From positions 1 through 10,609 of the forward strand of contig CAZGDB010000037.1 of assembly GCA_964524705.1 (NCBI GenBank): 10,609 bases of DNA, given 5' to 3'. Origin of the DNA: CAZGDB01 sp964524705. Lineage in GTDB: Bacteria > Pseudomonadota > Gammaproteobacteria > Berkiellales > Berkiellaceae. Below the pieces are notes generated by a model. The model saw only the letters and a list, made by a program, of their open reading frames with translations, ran no database searches and had not been told where the DNA came from. Below are positions 7,144-10,609 of this stretch, piece after piece (positions within the stretch are counted from its first letter, which is position 1; each line of letters begins with the position of its first letter). The position numbers and the translations under genes were made by a program.

Positions 7144-7743
7144 TTAGGTTGTAGATACATTCTGTCCCTTAGACACAACTACTCTAGCTGCTCTCAATAA
7201 CCGACCATTCAGGAGATAGCCTTGTTGGATCACCCCAATAATATGATTTTCTGGTACTTCCGGAGAGTCTTGCATTAACAGTGCTTCATGCCAATCTGGA
7301 TTAAAAGGCTGATTTAAGGATTCAATTTTTTGAACCCCGAACTTCGCCATAATATCCGTGCATAGCTTATAAGTTAACTGCATGCCTTCAGCTACAGCTT
7401 GTACACCGGTTTCGGATATATTATTGCATGCATTCAAACCATTCTCTAAGGAATCTAGCACTGCTAGTAATTCAGTCGCAAACTTTTCTAGGGCATATTT
7501 TTGAGCACTTTCTATACTCTGTTGTGCTCTGCGCTCAATATTTTGGACTTCTGCTTCCCTTCTGAGCAATCTATCCCAGTGTTGTTGTGCCAATGCTTTT
7601 GCTTCTTCTAACGCCTGTTGGAGTTCTGCGGTATCTGCGGTCATTTCCTGCACAGGTTCTGCTGCAGGTATGTCTTCACCGGTACTTTCAGCAAAAGTTT
7701 GCGGTGCAGCAGCCTTATGGGGATGTTTTTTATGTGATGTCAT
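7144..7743 (-). CDS. grpE: Nucleotide exchange factor GrpE
   Basis: Releases ADP from DnaK, resetting the Hsp70 cycle; it acts as a dimer in the cytoplasm. It has 199 aa (E. coli 197). A low-complexity N-terminal tail rich in A, E and P (~1-35) leads into a long coiled-coil (~36-100, with AELQQALEEAKALAQQHWDRLLRREAEVQNIERR in its heart), a four-helix segment with LAVLDSLENGL, and the C-terminal beta-domain with the family signature NPDWHEAL and IGVIQQGYLLNGRLLRAARVVV. The usual RPAxV of the signature is RAARV here. AGAGG lies five bases before the ATG. A sigma-32 type promoter lies upstream, and it sits directly before dnaK-dnaJ on the same strand, so the complete Hsp70 system is encoded together. 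Confidence 0.96.
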   Translation of the reverse strand: MTSHKKHPHKAAAPQTFAESTGEDIPAAEPVQEMTADTAELQQALEEAKALAQQHWDRLLRREAEVQNIERRAQQSIESAQKYALEKFATELLAVLDSLENGLNACNNISETGVQAVAEGMQLTYKLCTDIMAKFGVQKIESLNQPFNPDWHEALLMQDSPEVPENHIIGVIQQGYLLNGRLLRAARVVVSKGQNVSTT

Positions 7744-7800
7744 ATAAACCTCTAAACCTCGTTAGTAAAACAACTAAAAACTTTTTTTCGTCTGAGGCTA

Positions 7801-7829
7801 TGGTGGGGACTTTATGGTCGTTTTTCAAG
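7801..7829 (-). promoter_or_regulatory. Heat-shock (sigma-32/RpoH type) promoter of grpE
   Basis: On the minus strand a perfect CTTGAAA (7829-7823), a 14-nt spacer and CCCCACCA (7808-7801) match the RpoH consensus. The -10 core CCCCACC is identical to that before dnaK, while the surrounding bases differ, so this is a repeated site and not a duplicated region. The predicted start near 7793 gives a leader of about 50 nt before the grpE ATG. Confidence 0.8.
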
Positions 7830-8039
7830 CGTCCGTGGTATATATATGCACACATCGGGATGATATATTATTACTAGTTAGTTTTATAAAATATTTTTCG
7901 GGGTTGATATATGTCATTTTTAAAACAATTCATACACAAACTGTTACCCAAACTCCCACTAAGCGCTCCCTCTACTCTCTGTGCTACAAGCATGTTAAGG
8001 TTAGACAAATGCCTCATCAGCCCGAACCAGGAGCCTGTT
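7830..8039. other. Spacer upstream of nadK, AT-rich, divergent from grpE
   Basis: The gap between the grpE and nadK starts is about 296 bp. Its left part is the grpE leader and heat-shock promoter. The remainder is AT-rich (7838-7900, with tatatat and ttttataaaatattttt runs) and must hold the nadK promoter. TTGATA at 7904-7909 is a possible -35, but no good -10 lies 16-18 nt after it, so I assign none. The nadK frame is open back to an ATG at 7911, but that extension looks unlike NadK. No RNA gene or repeat was recognised. Confidence 0.5.
8029..8033 (+). promoter_or_regulatory. Ribosome binding site that decides the nadK start
   Basis: AGGAG lies six bases before the ATG at 8040. It makes 8040 the likely nadK start, as opposed to the upstream in-frame ATG at 7911, which has only a loose GGGG before it. 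Confidence 0.75.
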
Positions 8040-8924
8040 ATGTTTAAAAACGTTGGTGTATTTGGTAAGCATCACCGTGAATCTGTTGCTGATACTGTAG
8101 AAGCGGTAGCGCATGCACTAACCGATTTAGGTGCAGAGCTGACAATTGCTCAAGAATCAATAGAAACGAGTAAATTTCGCACACTTCCTTTAAAAGAAAT
8201 GATTCAAAAAATTGATTTACTAGTAGTAGTTGGTGGGGATGGAAGTTTAATACATGCTGCACGTAAAGCGGCAGCGGCGAATAAGCCAATTGTAGGGATC
8301 AACCGAGGTCGACTTGGATTTTTAACGGATATTGCGCCACAGGATGCTAAAAAAGAGTTAGAAAAAATATTAGCTGGTAAATTTAAAACTGAAAAACGTA
8401 CTCTGCTAGAAAGTTGGATCACGCCTCCTGATGAGACGAGTGCCAAGCATTATTTAGCGCTAAATGATGTAGTGTTGTTCCCTAGTGATACGGCTCAAAT
8501 GATTGAATTTGAGGTATATGTAAATGACGAGTTAGCGTTTGCGCAGAGATCTGATGGTCTGATCATCGCCACGCCAACGGGTTCTAGTGCTTATGCCTTA
8601 TCCGCTGGTGGTCCTTTGGTTACCCCTGATGCACGTGTTTTTGTATTGGTTCCTAAATGTCCGCATATGTTGACGAGTAGACCAGTAGCTATAGAAGATA
8701 ATTCAACGATTCGGATTAAGATTTTATCTAATAGCGCGCATCCACCTCGCATGAGTTGTGATGGTCAACTAAATTTCACCTTAACTGCTGGACAAGAAAT
8801 TGTTGTACGCCGTTTTAAGGATACGCTGACGCTCTTACATCCTGAGGGTTATAATTATTTTAAAGTCTTACAAGAAAAATTAGGCTGGCATGCTGAGCTC
8901 AGGCAAAAAAAAATGGTATCCTAG
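8040..8924 (+). CDS. nadK: NAD kinase NadK
   Basis: Phosphorylates NAD at the 2'-OH of the adenosine ribose to make NADP, using ATP (or polyphosphate in some bacteria), in the cytoplasm. From the ATG at 8040 it has 294 aa (E. coli 292). Motifs: VVVGGDGSLIHAAR with GGDG at 65-68 and the catalytic D67; GINRGRLGFLTD (~86-97); LNDVVL (the usual NE is ND); SDGLIIATPTGSSAYALSAGGP, the NAD-binding block (TPTGST is TPTGSS here); CPHMLTSRP; and HPEGYNYF near the end. An in-frame extension of 43 codons to 7911 is not supported by family length or ribosome binding site. It is divergent from grpE as in E. coli, but is followed directly by bamE without the usual recN. Confidence 0.96.
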   Translation: MFKNVGVFGKHHRESVADTVEAVAHALTDLGAELTIAQESIETSKFRTLPLKEMIQKIDLLVVVGGDGSLIHAARKAAAANKPIVGINRGRLGFLTDIAPQDAKKELEKILAGKFKTEKRTLLESWITPPDETSAKHYLALNDVVLFPSDTAQMIEFEVYVNDELAFAQRSDGLIIATPTGSSAYALSAGGPLVTPDARVFVLVPKCPHMLTSRPVAIEDNSTIRIKILSNSAHPPRMSCDGQLNFTLTAGQEIVVRRFKDTLTLLHPEGYNYFKVLQEKLGWHAELRQKKMVS

Positions 8925-8951
8925 CTGCCTATAGATAATAAGGAGATTAAT

Positions 8952-9305
8952 ATGTCTACGTGGAAACTAACACTGGGTCTACTCAGTGCATTAACCCTTA
9001 GTGGTTGTCAGGTATTCCCCTATCAGGCGCCGTTGGAACAAGGCAATGTTATTGAGCAGCATCAACAAGCTGCATTACATACAGGGATGTTTAAAGAAGA
9101 GGTTTTAGACCTACTGGGTGAGCCTTTATTGCATAAAACAGACAGTAACATTTGGCACTATACGCATACCAAAAAGTTACAGGGCAAACAAACTGAAATT
9201 CATACACTTACCTTGAAATTTAAGGGTGAGCAGCTGCAAAGCTTTACAGAAAGCCGATATAAAGAGCATCGTCTTCCCTCTAAGGCTAAAAAGCCTAAAA
9301 CTTAA
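8952..9305 (+). CDS. bamE: Outer membrane protein assembly factor BamE (SmpA/OmlA lipoprotein)
   Basis: Lipoprotein subunit of the BAM complex, which inserts beta-barrel proteins into the outer membrane. It has 117 aa (E. coli 113). A signal peptide with hydrophobic core LTLGLLSALT ends in the lipobox LSGC, giving lipidated C19 and a mature protein of 99 aa. The SmpA/OmlA domain is recognised by EQGNVI, then HTGMFKEEVLDLLGEPL (the GM..V..LG.P motif), IWHYTH and the final strand LTLKFKGEQL. AAGGAG lies six bases before the ATG. The gene starts 27 nt after nadK on the same strand, suggesting cotranscription. Its stop codon overlaps the rnfH stop codon on the other strand (shared TTAA at 9302-9305). 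Confidence 0.95.
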   Translation: MSTWKLTLGLLSALTLSGCQVFPYQAPLEQGNVIEQHQQAALHTGMFKEEVLDLLGEPLLHKTDSNIWHYTHTKKLQGKQTEIHTLTLKFKGEQLQSFTESRYKEHRLPSKAKKPKT

Positions 9306-9568
9306 TTTTTTGCTTGTACTCGCAGTCTTCTGGCCATTTTAGGGTCGATGGATAGTGGTCTTAGGAGCTCAATACGATCAAAGGGCTCTAAGACCGTGGT
9401 GTCTGTAATCTGCTTTTTACCATAAATAGCCACTGCGCTATAGGCAAGGCCTTGAATGCGACTATCCTGTAAAACCTCAGCTATCGTAATCCCTGGGACA
9501 AAGGCAATAGTGAACCGCGTTTGTGATTCAGGGGTTGCATAAACAATTTCAAGAGTGGGGTGTACCAT
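9302..9568 (-). CDS. rnfH: RnfH family protein (UPF0125, ubiquitin-like beta-grasp)
   Basis: Small conserved protein of uncertain role with a beta-grasp fold; in some strains the name PasI is used and it is described as partner of RatA/PasT. It has 88 aa (E. coli 96). Family blocks seen: LEIVYATPESQ at the N-terminus, GITIAEVLQDS, AVAIYGKK, and the hallmark FDRIELLRPLSIDPKMARRLR near the C-terminus (E. coli has GDRVEIYRPLIADPKELRR). The start overlaps the ratA coding end by 20 nt with no strong ribosome binding site, so translation is probably coupled to ratA. Its stop overlaps that of bamE on the opposite strand. A molecular function cannot be read from this sequence. Confidence 0.93.
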   Translation of the reverse strand: MVHPTLEIVYATPESQTRFTIAFVPGITIAEVLQDSRIQGLAYSAVAIYGKKQITDTTVLEPFDRIELLRPLSIDPKMARRLRVQAKN

Positions 9569-9989
9569 AAACTGTATCTGCTCGCTTTCTAAAGGCTTCT
9601 AGCCAATTATGGGTAATGTGTTCAAAAAAAGGTCCAAACATCAATCCTATGAAGGGACTTTCAAAATCAAACTGTAATTCAAAGGTTACTTTAGTCGCAC
9701 CATTATGCTCATTAAAATGCCAGTATCCTGAAAAGTGCTTAAAGGGTCCTTCCAAAAACTGCATCTCTATTTTAACTGGTGCTTGTAAAGTATTACGTGT
9801 CTTTAAGACTTGTGTCAGTGGGCCTTTTTGTAAATGTAGGGCTGCGGTCATCTGATCTGAACGCTGTTCTATAATCTCCACGCGCATACATCCGGGCACA
9901 AACTGCGGGTATGAATTAAGATCATTAACTAATTCATACATTTGTACCTGCGTATGCGGTACCACTAAGGTATGTTTAACGGTTTTCAC
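9549..9989 (-). CDS. ratA: RatA/PasT, Coq10-like START-domain protein
   Basis: Single-domain protein of the polyketide cyclase/START (Coq10) family. In E. coli it was reported as a ribosome-association toxin; homology to Coq10 suggests a ubiquinone-related role, and the true function is debated. From the GTG at 9989 it has 146 aa (E. coli 145) and begins MKTVKHTLVVPHTQVQMYEL, matching the family start. Hallmarks: ELVNDLNSYPQFVPGC (~19-34), MTAALHL, LEGPFKHFSGYWHF and the C-terminal amphipathic helix LEAFRKRADTVYG. The frame is open to an ATG at 10046, but that would add 19 atypical residues and overlap the start of smpB. It overlaps rnfH by 20 nt and is divergent from smpB, as in E. coli. Confidence 0.93.
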   Translation of the reverse strand: MKTVKHTLVVPHTQVQMYELVNDLNSYPQFVPGCMRVEIIEQRSDQMTAALHLQKGPLTQVLKTRNTLQAPVKIEMQFLEGPFKHFSGYWHFNEHNGATKVTFELQFDFESPFIGLMFGPFFEHITHNWLEAFRKRADTVYGTPHS

Positions 9990-9991
9990 GA

Positions 9992-10019
9992 TAGACGCCC
10001 AATAAAATTCTGTTATGAT
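9992..10019 (+). promoter_or_regulatory. Possible sigma-70 promoter of smpB
   Basis: TAGACG (9992-9997) and TATGAT (10014-10019) are separated by 16 nt, matching four of six and five of six consensus bases. Transcription would start only about 14 nt before the smpB ATG, leaving the Shine-Dalgarno AAGGA (10026-10030) at the very 5' end, which lowers confidence. Confidence 0.35.
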
Positions 10020-10039
10020 GTACCAAAGGATGGGATAGT

Positions 10040-10519
10040 ATGGCACAAAAGAAAAAAGAAAAGGACTCCTCTGGGGTTATCGCTTTCAATAGGCGCGCTT
10101 CGCACGAGTATGCTTTTTTAGAGCATTTTGAAGCTGGTATGGTCTTAGAGGGCTGGGAAGTCAAAAGTCTCAGAGCCGGCAAGGGTCAAATTAGTGATAG
10201 TTATGTCATTATTAAAGACGGTGAAGCCTATCTCTTAGGAATGCATGTACAACCTTTATTGAGTGCTTCTACGCATATTCATCCAGATCCTACCCGTAGC
10301 CGTAAGCTCCTGCTCCATAAGGCCGAGATTCGCAAACTTATTGGCGCTTGTGAACGTAAAGGGCTTACTTTAGTGGCCTTACGCCTATTTTGGCAACGTA
10401 ACCGGGTTAAACTCGCCTTTGCACTTGCGCAAGGTAAGAAGTTGCATGATAAACGTGCAGATCTTAAAGAAAAAGCCTGGGAACGAGAACAAGGCCGTCT
10501 GCTAAAAAGTGTGCGATAG
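10040..10519 (+). CDS. smpB: SsrA-binding protein SmpB
   Basis: Binds tmRNA and delivers it to stalled ribosomes, where trans-translation releases the ribosome and tags the peptide. It has 159 aa (E. coli 160). The OB-fold core shows IAFNRRASHEYAFLEHFEAG, LEGWEVKSLRAGK (the most conserved block, ~37-49), SYVIIKDGEAYLLGMHV and DPTRSRKLLLHKAEI. It ends with the basic C-terminal tail that lies in the mRNA channel (QGKKLHDKRADLKEKAW). AAGGA lies nine bases before the ATG. The gene diverges from ratA and ends in a hairpin terminator that includes its stop codon. In E. coli ssrA follows smpB; the 90 bases after it here show no recognisable tmRNA. Confidence 0.97.
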   Translation: MAQKKKEKDSSGVIAFNRRASHEYAFLEHFEAGMVLEGWEVKSLRAGKGQISDSYVIIKDGEAYLLGMHVQPLLSASTHIHPDPTRSRKLLLHKAEIRKLIGACERKGLTLVALRLFWQRNRVKLAFALAQGKKLHDKRADLKEKAWEREQGRLLKSVR

Positions 10520-10539
10520 CACCTATTGCATAATTTTTT
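10512..10539 (+). terminator. Rho-independent terminator of smpB
   Basis: An 8-bp stem with one G-T wobble (TGCGATAG at 10512-10519 paired with CTATTGCA at 10523-10530) and a 3-nt loop is followed by TAATTTTTTC. The left arm contains the smpB stop codon TAG. The stem is AT-rich and so only moderately stable. Confidence 0.55.
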
Positions 10540-10609
10540 CTCTTGATGCCCTCAAAAAATGAACTTTTCTATCAAAAACCTGTCTCACTCCTAAATGAGC
10601 GCATATTGC
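10540..10609. other. Intergenic tail with nothing recognised
   Basis: The last 70 bases show no open reading frame of note, no tmRNA or tRNA end and no promoter I would defend. The next gene must start outside the window. Confidence 0.5.

Noticed and set aside
9283..9310. Terminator hairpin at the bamE end (AGGCT-AAAA-AGCCT)
   Set aside because: The stem is only 5 bp and the T-run begins about nine bases after it on the plus strand; on the minus strand no T-run follows. It is not a canonical terminator.
9990..10046. ratA starting at the ATG at 10046
   Set aside because: This would add 19 residues not found in the family and overlap the smpB start; the GTG at 9989 gives the family N-terminus and length.
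10520..10609. ssrA (tmRNA) directly after smpB, as in E. coli
   Set aside because: The 90 bases after smpB show a terminator and AT-rich sequence, with no tmRNA 5' acceptor-like start; if ssrA is present it lies beyond the window.
1..10609. Mobile elements, CRISPR arrays, phage genes or a novel defence system
   Set aside because: No direct-repeat arrays, terminal inverted repeats, transposase or integrase motifs were seen; every long non-shadow frame belongs to a known housekeeping family.

Overview
The window is a dense, moderately AT-rich stretch of a gammaproteobacterial chromosome. It holds thirteen recognisable housekeeping genes and no mobile elements, CRISPR arrays, tRNA or rRNA. The gene order is a mosaic of two classic gammaproteobacterial neighbourhoods: dnaK-dnaJ-dapB-greA-yhbY-rlmE-ftsH, and grpE/nadK-bamE-rnfH-ratA-smpB. 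The FtsH region after the zinc site (DRYS.SKQRL.SQISSL.GGR) and the short DapB recall Legionellales/Coxiella-type proteins. That placement is only an impression and was not tested by a search.

Layout from left to right. ftsH (minus, C-terminus outside the window) lies downstream of rlmE (minus). yhbY (plus) diverges from rlmE across a very short gap and converges on greA. Then, all on the minus strand, come greA, dapB, dnaJ, dnaK and grpE, read in the order grpE > dnaK > dnaJ > dapB > greA. A spacer of about 300 bp separates grpE from the divergent nadK. bamE follows nadK on the plus strand. It meets the overlapping pair ratA-rnfH (minus) tail to tail, and smpB (plus) closes the window with its own hairpin terminator.

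Functionally, DnaK, DnaJ and GrpE form the Hsp70 folding machine. Both grpE and dnaK are preceded by convincing heat-shock (sigma-32 type) promoters that share the -10 core CCCCACC and have 14- and 13-nt spacers. FtsH is the membrane AAA+ protease which in E. coli degrades sigma-32 with DnaK/DnaJ help, and RlmE is a heat-shock 23S rRNA methyltransferase. YhbY, SmpB, GreA and RlmE serve ribosome assembly/rescue and transcription. DapB makes diaminopimelate/lysine, NadK makes NADP, and BamE belongs to the outer-membrane assembly machine.

The most striking observation is in ftsH. The zinc-binding HEXXH motif reads HEAGR: the second zinc-ligand histidine is an arginine codon, while the ATPase motifs, the catalytic glutamate and the third ligand aspartate are intact. 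If real, this FtsH would be expected to be proteolytically impaired. If not, it is a single-base sequence error. The usual neighbours recN (between nadK and bamE) and carAB (between dapB and greA) are absent.
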